Origin: UMGS1279 sp045577695
Lineage (GTDB): Bacteria; Bacillota; Clostridia; Oscillospirales; Acutalibacteraceae
Assembly: GCA_045577695.1 (NCBI GenBank)
Contig: JAZNIW010000054.1
Coordinates: 14,384-78,383, forward strand
Direction of reading: 5' to 3'
DNA: 64,000 nt
Shown one piece after another: positions 16,890 through 27,000 of this stretch; positions within the stretch are counted from its first letter, which is position 1, and each line of letters opens with the position of its first letter. A program made the translations under genes and the position numbers. Under the pieces are notes generated by a model that had not been told where the DNA came from, made no database searches, and was given only the letters and a program-made list of their open reading frames with translations.

Positions 16890-18971
16890 TTAGTCTTTCT
16901 TGGTTCTGGCAGTGATGATTTTTTCCGAAATGCTCTTCGGCACTTCTTTGTAGCCGTCCGGTTCCATTACGTATTGGCCACGGCCCTGTGTTTTGGAACG
17001 CAGGTCGGTAGCATAACCGAACATATCGCTCAACGGAACGCGAGCGTTGATTTGTTTAGCACCGGTGCGGTCTTCAAAGCCCTGCACCTCACCACGGCGA
17101 GAGTTTAAATCACCGATAACATCGCCCATATATTCTTCCGGAACAATAACGGTAACCTTCATAATGGGCTCCATAATAACCGGGTCGGCTTTGCGGCAAG
17201 CGCTCTTAAAAGCCATCGAACCGGCAATTTTAAAGGCCATTTCCGAAGAGTCAACCTCGTGGTAAGAACCATCGTACAGTTCTACCTTAACGTCTACTAC
17301 GTTGTAGCCGGCCAAAACACCGGACTGCATTGCGCCCTGGATACCGGCATCAACCGCGGGGATATATTCCTTCGGAATAGCACCGCCGACCACCGAATTA
17401 ACGAATTCGTAACCCTTACCGGTTTCGTTGGGCGAAAGACGAATTTTAACGTGACCGTATTGACCTTTACCACCCGATTGACGAGCATATTTCTCGTCCA
17501 CCTCGGCATGGGAACGAATGGTCTCTTTGTAGGCAACCTGTGGTTTACCTACATTGGCTTCTACCTTAAATTCGCGAAGCAAGCGGTCTACAATGATTTC
17601 CAAATGAAGCTCACCCATACCGGCGATAATGGTCTGACCGGTTTCCTCGTCGGTGTAGCAACGGAAGGTCGGGTCCTCTTCGGCCAATTTGGCGAGAGCA
17701 AGACCCATTTTTTCCTGACCGGCCTTGGTTTTCGGCTCGATAGCAACACGGATAACGGGATCGGGGAAGTTCATCGATTCCAGAATAACGGGATGTTTTT
17801 CATCGCAAAGAGTGTCACCGGTGGTAGTGTTTTTGAGACCAACGGCGGCGGCGATATCACCGGCGTAGCAGGTTTCAATATCTTCACGATGGTTGGCGTG
17901 CATTTGCAAAATGCGGCCCATTCTTTCTCTGTTTCCTTTAACCGAGTTATACACGCTGGAACCGGCATTAACACAACCGGAGTAAACACGGAAGAAGCAG
18001 ATTTTACCCACGAAGGGGTCGGTAGCGATTTTGAAAGCCAAAGCAGAAAAAGGCTCCTCATCCGAAGAATGGCGAACTTCGTCTTCATCGGTATCGGGAT
18101 TTACGCCCTTGATGGCTTCGATGTCGGTCGGAGCCGGCATAAAGTCTACGATGGCATCCAACAAGGGCTGAACACCCTTGTTACGATAAGAAGTACCGCA
18201 GCAAATCGGCACCATTTCATTGGCAATGGTAGCCTTGCGAATGCAGCTTTTGATTTCTTCTACGGTGAGTTCTTCACCCTCGAAGTATTTTTCCATCAAA
18301 ACGTCATCCTGTTCGGCAACACTTTCAATCAACTGAGTTCTGTACTTCTCAGCCAATTCTTTCATATCGTCCGGAATTTCTTCCACGCGAACATCTTTAC
18401 CGAGGTCATCGTAATAAATAATCGCATTGTTATTGATTAAGTCAACGATTCCTTTAAACGTATCCTCCGCGCCAATCGGCAACTGAATCGGAATAGCGTT
18501 GCATTGGAAACGTTCTTTTACCATATCCAAAACATTATAGAAGTTAGCACCCATAATGTCCATCTTATTAACATAAATCATACGGGGAACTCTATATTCG
18601 TCGGCTTGACGCCAAACTGTTTCGGATTGAGGTTCTACACCGCCCTTGGCGCACAAAACAGTTACCGAACCGTCTAATACGCGAAGCGAACGCTGTACTT
18701 CAACCGTGAAGTCAACGTGTCCGGGGGTGTCGATAATATTAACACGATGGTCCTTCCAGAAGCAGGTCGTAGCAGCCGAGGTAATGGTGATACCTCTTTC
18801 TTGCTCTTGGTCCATCCAGTCCATGGTGGCGGCACCGTCATGGGTTTCGCCAACTTTGTGAACGCGACCTGTATAGAACAGGATACGCTCGGTGGTGGTG
18901 GTTTTACCGGCGTCTATGTGGGCCATAATGCCAATATTTCTGGTTTGTTCAAGAGACACCTGTCTTGGCAT
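16890..18971 (-). CDS. fusA: Elongation factor G
   Basis: A 693-residue translocase GTPase. Its P-loop is AHIDAGKTT (17-25), with DTPGHVDF and NKMD later, and domains II-V follow. AGGAGG precedes the ATG. The length matches bacterial EF-G1. It lies between rpsG and tuf in the conserved str order. A long plus-strand frame opposite it (17259-18440) is a codon-bias shadow. Confidence 0.99.
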   Translation of the reverse strand: MPRQVSLEQTRNIGIMAHIDAGKTTTTERILFYTGRVHKVGETHDGAATMDWMDQEQERGITITSAATTCFWKDHRVNIIDTPGHVDFTVEVQRSLRVLDGSVTVLCAKGGVEPQSETVWRQADEYRVPRMIYVNKMDIMGANFYNVLDMVKERFQCNAIPIQLPIGAEDTFKGIVDLINNNAIIYYDDLGKDVRVEEIPDDMKELAEKYRTQLIESVAEQDDVLMEKYFEGEELTVEEIKSCIRKATIANEMVPICCGTSYRNKGVQPLLDAIVDFMPAPTDIEAIKGVNPDTDEDEVRHSSDEEPFSALAFKIATDPFVGKICFFRVYSGCVNAGSSVYNSVKGNRERMGRILQMHANHREDIETCYAGDIAAAVGLKNTTTGDTLCDEKHPVILESMNFPDPVIRVAIEPKTKAGQEKMGLALAKLAEEDPTFRCYTDEETGQTIIAGMGELHLEIIVDRLLREFKVEANVGKPQVAYKETIRSHAEVDEKYARQSGGKGQYGHVKIRLSPNETGKGYEFVNSVVGGAIPKEYIPAVDAGIQGAMQSGVLAGYNVVDVKVELYDGSYHEVDSSEMAFKIAGSMAFKSACRKADPVIMEPIMKVTVIVPEEYMGDVIGDLNSRRGEVQGFEDRTGAKQINARVPLSDMFGYATDLRSKTQGRGQYVMEPDGYKEVPKSISEKIITARTKKD

Positions 18972-19063
18972 AATTTCCTCCTAGTTCGGGCAATACCTTA
19001 AGGTTGCCCTTTTTGACAATGTTTATACAAAACATATGGTAAATAACGACAATGAAGTCGAAA

Positions 19064-19534
19064 TTACCAACGATAGTGGGCGAATGCCTTGTTAGCTTCT
19101 GCCATTTTATGGGTATCTTCACGCTTCTTGAAAGCGCCACCCATTTCATTGACAGCATCCAAAATCTCGCCTGCCAAACGCTCTTTCATCGTAGTTTCAG
19201 AACGTTTACGGCTATAAACTGTGAGCCAACGCAAGCCCAAGGTTTGACGTCTCTCGGGGCGAACCTCAAACGGAACTTGATAGGTTGCACCACCCTTACG
19301 GACAGCCTTTACCTCTAATTGGGGCATAACGTTTTCCATCGCTTGCTCAAAAACCTCCAGGGGTTCTTTTCCGGTCTTTTCGGAAATAATATCGAAAGCA
19401 CCATAAACAATTTTTTGAGCAACACCTTTCTTACCATCATACATTACGTTGTTGATAAGACGAGTCACAATTTTAGAATTATAAAGCGGATCGGGCAAAA
19501 CATCACGTTTTGCAATAAAGCCTCTTCTTGGCAC
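19064..19534 (-). CDS. rpsG: 30S ribosomal protein S7
   Basis: A 156-residue primary 16S rRNA-binding protein of the 30S head. The start is the GTG at 19534, with AAGGAGGG ten bases upstream; it gives the N terminus PRRGFIAKRDV and exactly the usual family length. A GTG at 19552 would add six residues that encode the ribosome site. Sequence features such as RRVGGATYQVP-like and WLTVYSRKRSE segments are typical. The gap to fusA (92 bases) contains a GGGCAA/TTGCCC hairpin. Confidence 0.97.
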   Translation of the reverse strand: MPRRGFIAKRDVLPDPLYNSKIVTRLINNVMYDGKKGVAQKIVYGAFDIISEKTGKEPLEVFEQAMENVMPQLEVKAVRKGGATYQVPFEVRPERRQTLGLRWLTVYSRKRSETTMKERLAGEILDAVNEMGGAFKKREDTHKMAEANKAFAHYRW

Positions 19535-19692
19535 TTCTCTTCCCTCCTTCACATAAATGATATCTTAGGTACTCGAGTGACAAACATCCCGTGGCACCAA
19601 GCAAAGGCGTAAATATTTATATAAACGCCGCTGCTTTTGGTACATGCAGCAGAGGATTTTCGTCAAAAAAGCAAAAATGTTAAGCAATAAGC

Positions 19693-20115
19693 TTACTTGG
19701 CGCTGGCTTTCGGCCGTTTTGCGCCGTATTTCGAACGCGACTGCATTCGGTTGGCAACGCCTTGGGCATCCAAGGTACCGCGCACGATGTGGTAACGCAC
19801 ACCGGGAAGGTCCTTAACACGGCCGCCACGAATCAAAACCACGCTATGCTCTTGCAGGTTGTGGCCGATACCGGGGATATACGCAGAAACTTCAATACCA
19901 TTGGAAAGACGTACTCTGGCAATTTTACGAAGAGCCGAGTTCGGTTTCTTCGGGGTAGAAGTTTTAACCGCCGTACAAACGCCGCGCTTTTGGGGAGATT
20001 CCTGGTCGGTCGGTTGGCGTTTCATGGAGTTATACCCCTTGAGCAAAGCCGGAGCTTTGGCCTTCTTCGCGATCGTTTCTCTACCGTTGCGAACTAATTG
20101 ATTAAAGGTTGGCAT
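19693..20115 (-). CDS. rpsL: 30S ribosomal protein S12
   Basis: A 140-residue decoding-centre protein. The conserved TPKKPNSALRKIARVRL and GVRYHIVRGTLDAQGV segments are intact; the lysines whose mutation gives streptomycin resistance are unchanged. AGGAGGTG precedes the ATG. The 140-residue length with a basic tail (SKYGAKRPKASAK) is normal for Clostridia. The gap from rpoC is 201 bases and holds a strong hairpin but no L7Ae-type gene, which some Bacillota carry here. Confidence 0.98.
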   Translation of the reverse strand: MPTFNQLVRNGRETIAKKAKAPALLKGYNSMKRQPTDQESPQKRGVCTAVKTSTPKKPNSALRKIARVRLSNGIEVSAYIPGIGHNLQEHSVVLIRGGRVKDLPGVRYHIVRGTLDAQGVANRMQSRSKYGAKRPKASAK

Positions 20116-20145
20116 ATGACACCTCCTAAAAAATATTTATATAAA

Positions 20146-20188
20146 ACCCTACAGACAGAAAAGGGGAATTCCCCTTTCTGTCTGGGTT
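20146..20188 (-). other. Intercistronic hairpin between rpoC and rpsL
   Basis: The arms 20152-20168 and 20169-20184 form a stem of about 16 bp centred on GAATTC with one bulged A. On the minus strand the following bases are TAGGGTTTTATATA, so this is at best a weak terminator. It may be an attenuator or an RNA-processing site that sets the ratio of rpoBC to str mRNA. A second smaller palindrome (ACCATA/GTATGGT) lies at about 20193-20210. Confidence 0.55.
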
Positions 20189-20316
20189 TATATACCATAT
20201 ATTGTATGGTGTGAAAGGTCTTTACCCATAGGAAACCACACTCCCACACAATAACAAATTTTACATCAGCTTGCACGTTTTGTCAAGCATTTTTTGGATT
20301 TTTTTATGCGGCACTT

Positions 20317-23300
20317 TTATTCCGCTACTTCTTGAGCCGGCACCTCAACCGATTCTTCGGGTTGAACCGGTGCCTGTTCGATTTCCTGCGTTTCGTACAA
20401 AGCAGCTTCGACACGGGCGGCTCGCTCCATTTCCTCTACCATTTGTTTGGCGCGTTCATTGTAAACCTTCATACCGGTACCGGCCGGAACCAGTTTACCA
20501 ATAATCACGTTTTCTTTGAGGCCGAAAAGCGGGTCACTCTTACCCTGAATAGCTGCTTCGGTCAGAACACGAGTGGTCTCCTGGAAAGAAGCGGCCGAAA
20601 GGAAGGAATCGGTTGCCAGAGAAGCCTTGGTAATACCAAGCAATACCGGCGTGCAGGTCGGCACCACCAAATCGGTTTCACCGGCGGCTATGCGGGCTTC
20701 GATGGCTTCCTTTGCAGCAATAAATTCGTTGCGCTCTACGCGAGAAAGAGGCAATAAATCGCTGCTTCCGGCATTTTCTACCATTACCTTGCGCATCATC
20801 TGGCGAATGATAACTTCGATATGCTTATCGTTGATATCAACACCCTGCGTGCGGTAAGTGGCTTGAATCTGCTCGATAATATAATCTTGAACAGCTTCCG
20901 GTCCCAACACCTCTAAAATATCCTGCGGAGCAATCGCACCGTCTACCAGCGGTTCACCCTTATAAACCTCATACCCATCAGCCACACGCAAACGAGCCGT
21001 AGCCGGAATAACGGTATGCTCTTCCACCGGGTTTCCTTGTTCATCCAAACCGGTAATAACAATGGCCTTATTGTTCTTTCTCTCCTCGGTAATGGATACA
21101 GTACCGGCGCACTTGGCAATGATACCGGCGCGCTTGGGACGTCTGGCTTCAAAGAGTTCTTCCACACGGGGAAGACCCTGTGTGATATCTTCGGTCGATG
21201 CGATACCACCGGTATGGAAGGTACGCATGGTAAGCTGCGTACCGGGTTCACCGATAGACTGTGCCGCGATGATACCGACTGCCTCGCCCACCGTAACCGG
21301 TGTGCCGGTAGCCAAGTTGGCACCGTAGCACTTGCGGCATACGCCGTGATGGGAACGACAGTTTAGAATCGAACGAATGCGAATCTTTTGTTCGCTTTCG
21401 GGACGGGACAGTAATACCGCTTCGATTTTCTCGGCTTTTTCTTTGGTCAGCATTTCCTCTTTCGAGGCTAATACTTCACCGGTGGCTTCATCGATGAAGT
21501 CTTCCAGCAGATAACGACCTACCAAGCGTTCAAAAATGGGCTCTAAGAGGTTGTTACCCTCTTTGATTTCCCCGATTTCCAAACCTTCGGTCGTGCCGCA
21601 ATCGTCATCACGAACAATCACATCTTGTGAAACGTCTACCAAACGACGAGTCAAATAACCCGAGTCAGCAGTACGAAGAGCAGTATCAGCCAAACCTTTA
21701 CGAGCACCACGAGAGGAAATGAAGTATTCAAGTACGTTCAAGCCCTCACGATAGTTCGCACGAATCGGAACTTCAATAACCTTACCGGCGGTGTTAGCAA
21801 TCAGTCCGCGCATACCGGCAAGCTGACGAATCTGGCTCATAGAACCACGAGCGCCCGAATCGGCCATCATAAAAATAGGGTTAAATTCGTCCAAGTTGCC
21901 CTTCAGGGCATCGGCAACATCTTCCGTGGCGGTGTTCCAGATTTCAATCACTTGACGGCTACGCTCTTCATCGCTAATCAAACCGCGTTTAAAGAACTGG
22001 TTGCATTTATCAATCTTTTTCTCGGCTTCGGCCAAAATATCGGCCTTGGCGGGCGGAATCACAGCATCATCTACCGCAACAGTGATAGCTCCTTTGGTGG
22101 AGAATTTGAAGCCGGTGGCTTTGATATTATCCAACACAATGGCGGCCTCGCTTGTGCCGTGAACACGAATGCAGTCATCAATAATACGGCCGAGTTTTTT
22201 CTTGTCAATCTTATTGACATTACCTTTTTTATCGTAAACCGGAATCTCTAAATCCAATTCGTGGCCGGGAATGGTACGGTCTACGCAGCCCAAATCCTGC
22301 GGAATGGATTCGTTGAAGAAAAGGAAGCCAACCGTGGCATCAATCACGCGGGAGATGGTTTCGCCCTTGTGGTTTTTGCCGGTCATTCTTACCTTAATGG
22401 GAGCGTGTAACCCAAGATTGCCGGTTTGATAGGCCATAATGGCCTCATCTTTATCACGGAAAATACGATACCGCATCTCTCCGGTTTCTTCATTACGAAC
22501 AGGGGCACCCTTCTCATCCTCTTTCACAATGGTGAGATAATAGGAGCCAAGAACCATATCCTGCGTCGGCACCGTAACCGGTTTTCCGTCCGAAGGTTTG
22601 AGTAGATTGTTGGCGGCCAACATAAGGAAGCGCGCCTCGGCCTGTGCTTCAGCCGAAAGCGGTACGTGAACGGCCATTTGGTCACCGTCAAAGTCGGCGT
22701 TGTAGGCGGTACATACCAGCGGATGAAGTTTGAGAGCACGACCCTCCACCAAAACGGGTTCGAAAGCCTGAATACCCAGACGGTGCAAGGTCGGTGCACG
22801 GTTGAGCAGCACCGGATGTTCCTTAATTACAACATCCAATGCATCCCAAACCTGCGAATCCGAACGCTCTACCATCTTACGAGCGGTTTTGATATTGTTG
22901 ACAACATCGGTTTTCACCAAACGCTTCATAACAAATGGTTTGAAGAGTTCCAACGCCATTTCTTTCGGCAGACCGCATTGATACATCTTCAGTTCGGGAC
23001 CAACGACGATAACCGAACGTCCGGAGTAGTCCACACGTTTACCGAGCAAGTTTTGACGGAAGCGACCTTGTTTTCCTTTGAGCATATCCGAAAGAGATTT
23101 TAAGGCGCGGTTGTTGGGGCCGGTTACCGGCTTGCCGCGACGACCGTTATCAATCAAAGCATCGACCGCTTCTTGCAGCATTCTCTTTTCGTTACGAACA
23201 ATGATGTCGGGAGCCGACAATTCCAACAGCCGTTTCAAACGGTTGTTACGGTTAATCACACGGCGATACAAATCATTGAGGTCCGAAGTGGCAAAACGTC

Positions 23301-24036
23301 CGCCATCCAGTTGCACCATCGGGCGCAAATCGGGCGGGATGACCGGAATGCAATCTAAAATCATCCATTCGGGACGATTCCCCGACAGACGGAAAGCATC
23401 CAACACTTCCAAGCGTTTTAAAATACGGGCAGCCTTTTGGTTACTGGCGGTATCCAACTCGGCACGCAATTCAGCACAGGTGGATTCCAAATCAATTTCT
23501 TCCAATAATTTTTTAATCGCTTCGGCACCCATACCGGCCTGAAAATCGTTCTCATATTTTTCACGATACTCTTTATACTGCACTTCGTTTAAGAGTTGCT
23601 TTTTCTCCAGCGGCGTATCGCCCGGATCGGTTACGATATACTGCGAGAAATAGAGCACCTGCTCCAATACACGAGGGGTAACATCCAATGCCAATCCCAA
23701 ACGGGAGGGAATTGTTTTATAGTACCAAATATGGGATACCGGAGCGGCAAGCTCAATAATACCCATACGTTCTCTGCGAACCTTGGCGCGGGTCACTTCT
23801 ACGCCACAGCGTTCGCACACCTTACCCTTGTAACGGATTCTCTTGTACTTTCCGCAATGGCACTCCCAATCTTTTTGGGGCCCAAAAATACGTTCGCAGA
23901 AAAGACCTCCGGTTTCGGGTTTTAAGGTTCGGTAGTTAATGGTTTCGGGCTTGGTAACCTCACCATGCGACCAGCTTCTGATTTGTTCAGGAGATGCCAG
24001 ACCGATTTTTATTGATTCAAATTCGATACAATCCAT
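20317..24036 (-). CDS. rpoC: DNA-directed RNA polymerase subunit beta-prime
   Basis: A 1239-residue catalytic subunit of RNA polymerase. The N-terminal zinc ribbon CHCGKYKRIRYKGKVCERC is present, as are the Mg-binding NADFDGDQMAVH and the second zinc site with CRSHHGVCRKCYG. The acidic C-terminal tail is short. AGGAGGAAGAC precedes the ATG. The gap to rpoB is 17 bases. Confidence 0.99.
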   Translation of the reverse strand: MDCIEFESIKIGLASPEQIRSWSHGEVTKPETINYRTLKPETGGLFCERIFGPQKDWECHCGKYKRIRYKGKVCERCGVEVTRAKVRRERMGIIELAAPVSHIWYYKTIPSRLGLALDVTPRVLEQVLYFSQYIVTDPGDTPLEKKQLLNEVQYKEYREKYENDFQAGMGAEAIKKLLEEIDLESTCAELRAELDTASNQKAARILKRLEVLDAFRLSGNRPEWMILDCIPVIPPDLRPMVQLDGGRFATSDLNDLYRRVINRNNRLKRLLELSAPDIIVRNEKRMLQEAVDALIDNGRRGKPVTGPNNRALKSLSDMLKGKQGRFRQNLLGKRVDYSGRSVIVVGPELKMYQCGLPKEMALELFKPFVMKRLVKTDVVNNIKTARKMVERSDSQVWDALDVVIKEHPVLLNRAPTLHRLGIQAFEPVLVEGRALKLHPLVCTAYNADFDGDQMAVHVPLSAEAQAEARFLMLAANNLLKPSDGKPVTVPTQDMVLGSYYLTIVKEDEKGAPVRNEETGEMRYRIFRDKDEAIMAYQTGNLGLHAPIKVRMTGKNHKGETISRVIDATVGFLFFNESIPQDLGCVDRTIPGHELDLEIPVYDKKGNVNKIDKKKLGRIIDDCIRVHGTSEAAIVLDNIKATGFKFSTKGAITVAVDDAVIPPAKADILAEAEKKIDKCNQFFKRGLISDEERSRQVIEIWNTATEDVADALKGNLDEFNPIFMMADSGARGSMSQIRQLAGMRGLIANTAGKVIEVPIRANYREGLNVLEYFISSRGARKGLADTALRTADSGYLTRRLVDVSQDVIVRDDDCGTTEGLEIGEIKEGNNLLEPIFERLVGRYLLEDFIDEATGEVLASKEEMLTKEKAEKIEAVLLSRPESEQKIRIRSILNCRSHHGVCRKCYGANLATGTPVTVGEAVGIIAAQSIGEPGTQLTMRTFHTGGIASTEDITQGLPRVEELFEARRPKRAGIIAKCAGTVSITEERKNNKAIVITGLDEQGNPVEEHTVIPATARLRVADGYEVYKGEPLVDGAIAPQDILEVLGPEAVQDYIIEQIQATYRTQGVDINDKHIEVIIRQMMRKVMVENAGSSDLLPLSRVERNEFIAAKEAIEARIAAGETDLVVPTCTPVLLGITKASLATDSFLSAASFQETTRVLTEAAIQGKSDPLFGLKENVIIGKLVPAGTGMKVYNERAKQMVEEMERAARVEAALYETQEIEQAPVQPEESVEVPAQEVAE

Positions 24037-24053
24037 TCTGTCTTCCTCCTAAA

Positions 24054-27000
24054 TTATAAAATTTCTTCGTCTTCGGCCGATACTTCTATAATATCGTCGC
24101 CGTTTTCATCCTGCAATCCATAGCCGTTAAAACTGTCTTCCTCGGCCACGGAGACCTCATCGAAAGCGGTATCATCCGGCGCGCTGACCGGAACGAAATC
24201 CAACTCGTCATCGTCAAAGGTCTGTTTTAAATCAATTTCGTTTTCGTCCTTATCCAATACCTTCACATCAAGCGAGAGGGATTGCAATTCTTTAATTAAA
24301 ACTTTAAAGGACTCGGGAATGCCGGGTTCGGGAACGTTTTGACCCTTGACAATGGCTTCATAGGTCTTCACGCGGCCCACCACGTCATCCGACTTCACCG
24401 TTAGGATTTCCTGCAAGGTGTAGGCGGCACCGTAGGCCTCCAATGCCCAAACTTCCATTTCACCGAAACGCTGACCGCCAAACTGGGCTTTACCTCCAAG
24501 CGGTTGTTGGGTAACCAAAGAGTAAGGACCGGTCGAACGGGCGTGAATCTTATCATCAACCAGATGATGCAGTTTGAGATAATACATATAACCAACCGTT
24601 ACGGGATTATCAAATTTTTCACCGGTGCGTCCGTCATACAGAGTGAATTTACCGTCAATATGGTCGGGATCGGCAAGGTAATCGCTATCCAGCGGTTGGT
24701 CAGCACGGTCAACGTATTCGCCGTGAATGCAGTTGGCCTTGCGGAAGCATTCTTTAATGTCGGATTCGTGGGCACCGTCAAAAACCGGGGTGCAAACCTT
24801 CCAACCCAAAGCGGCGGCGGCATAACCCAAATGCACTTCCAACACCTGACCGATATTCATACGGGAGGGAACTCCCAGCGGGTTGAGTACAATATCCAAC
24901 GGAGTACCGTCTTTTAAGAAAGGCATATCCTCACTCGGCAGAATGCGAGAAACAACACCCTTATTACCGTGACGACCGGCCATTTTATCGCCAACCGAAA
25001 TCTTGCGTTTCTGGGCGATATAGCAGCGGACGACATAGTTGACGCCGGGGCTAAGTTCCGAAGCATTTTCACGGGTGAATACCTTAACATCCACAATGGT
25101 ACCATATTCTCCGTGGGGAACGCGCAAGGAAGTATCTCGCACTTCGCGTGCTTTTTCACCAAAAATGGCACGGAGTAAGCGCTCCTCGGCGGTCAGTTCG
25201 GTTTCACCCTTCGGAGTCACCTTACCAACCAAGATATCGCCTGAGCGAACCTCGGCACCAATGCGGATAATACCACGCTCGTCCAAATCTTTTAAGGCAT
25301 CTTCCCCAACGTTGGGAATATCGCGGGTAATCTCTTCCGGGCCGAGTTTGGTATCGCGGGCTTCCAGTTCATATTCCTCAATGTGAATCGAGGTATAAAC
25401 ATCGTCACGCACCAAGCGCTCATTAATCAAAACGGCATCTTCGTAGTTATAGCCTTCCCAAGTCATAAAACCAATCAAGGCATTTTTGCCCAAACTGATT
25501 TCACCGTTACTGGTGGCGGGACCGTCAGCGATAACTTCGCCGGCTTTAACCACTTGACCTTCGCTTACAATGGGACGCTGATTGATGCAGGTTCCGTGGT
25601 TGGAACGGAGGAACTTAATCAAATTATAATCCACCACTTCACCATCGGTTTGACGAACGGTGATTTTGTCGGCCGATACGCGCGTAACCACGCCGTCAGC
25701 TTTGGCTACAACGACAACGCCCGAATCAACGGCGGCCTTGTATTCCATACCGGTACCGACAATGGGGTTTTCGGTTTTGAGAAGCGGAACGGCCTGCTTC
25801 TGCATGTTCGAACCCATCAAAGCGCGGTTGGTATCATCGTTTTCGAGGAAGGGAATCATAGCGGTGGCGACCGAAACAACCATCTTGGGCGAAACGTCCA
25901 TAAAGTCGGCCCGATCGCGTTCAATTTCCATAAAGCGATCACGGAAACGTGCGTTGACCCTGGCGTTTTGGAAGGTGCCGTCTTCGTTCAAGGGTTCGTT
26001 GGCCTGAACAACGATGTATTCATCTTCTTCATCGGCCGTCATATAACATACTTCATTCAACACCTGACCGGTCGCTTTGTCAACACGACGGAAAGGAGTT
26101 TCGATAAAGCCATACTCATTGATTCTGGCAAAAGTTGCCAAGTAAGAAATCAAACCAATATTGGGACCTTCGGGGGTTTCAATCGGGCACATACGGCCGT
26201 AGTGGCTGTAGTGTACGTCACGCACTTCAAAGCTGGCGCGGTCACGAGACAAACCACCGGGACCGAGAGCCGATAAACGACGTTTGTGGGTCAGCTCGGA
26301 AAGCGGGTTGGTTTGGTCCATAAACTGCGACAAAGGCGAAGAGCCGAAAAATTCTTTAATGGCAGCGCTCACCGGACGTGCATTAATCAACGACAAAGGA
26401 GTAATGGCATCAATATCCTGTGATTGCAGGGTCATTTTTTCGCGAATGCTGCGCTCCATACGAGAGAGCCCAATGCGGAATTGATTTTGCAATAATTCGC
26501 CGACCGAACGGATACGACGGTTACCCAAATGGTCGATATCATCTACCGAACCAACCCCATGCGGCAGACCCATAAAGTAGTTGACCGAAGCCAAAATATC
26601 ATCCACCACAATGTGCTTGGGAATCAATAAATCGGCATTTTGCAACAAGGCTTCCACTAGGGCCTCTTCTTCTCCACCGACGTTTTCTAAAAGTTCTTTC
26701 AGTACATCAAAGGAAACCCACTCATTGATACCGGCAGCATAAACTTTGTTGTAAACCGATTCGCTAACAAAGTTTTTCAAATCAACCATACCGCTCGAAA
26801 GCACCTTGAAATCGCGGGTATTTCCCTCGGCATCGATTAAGGCAATGTACACCGATTTGACACCCTTGTTTTGAATCAATTTGGCATCTTCGCGGGTTAA
26901 GATGGCACCGGCATCAAACAATACCTCGCCGGTCATCGGGTCGGCAACCGGCTGAGCCAAAGTGCGACCTTCTACACGGGATTGCAAAGAGAGCTTTTTG

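Noticed and set aside
17259..18440. 393-codon plus-strand open frame opposite fusA
   Set aside because: It is the reverse shadow of a highly biased gene; fusA is certain, and this frame has no ribosome site or family resemblance.
25383..26276. 297-codon plus-strand open frame opposite rpoB
   Set aside because: Antisense shadow of rpoB, with no start signals.
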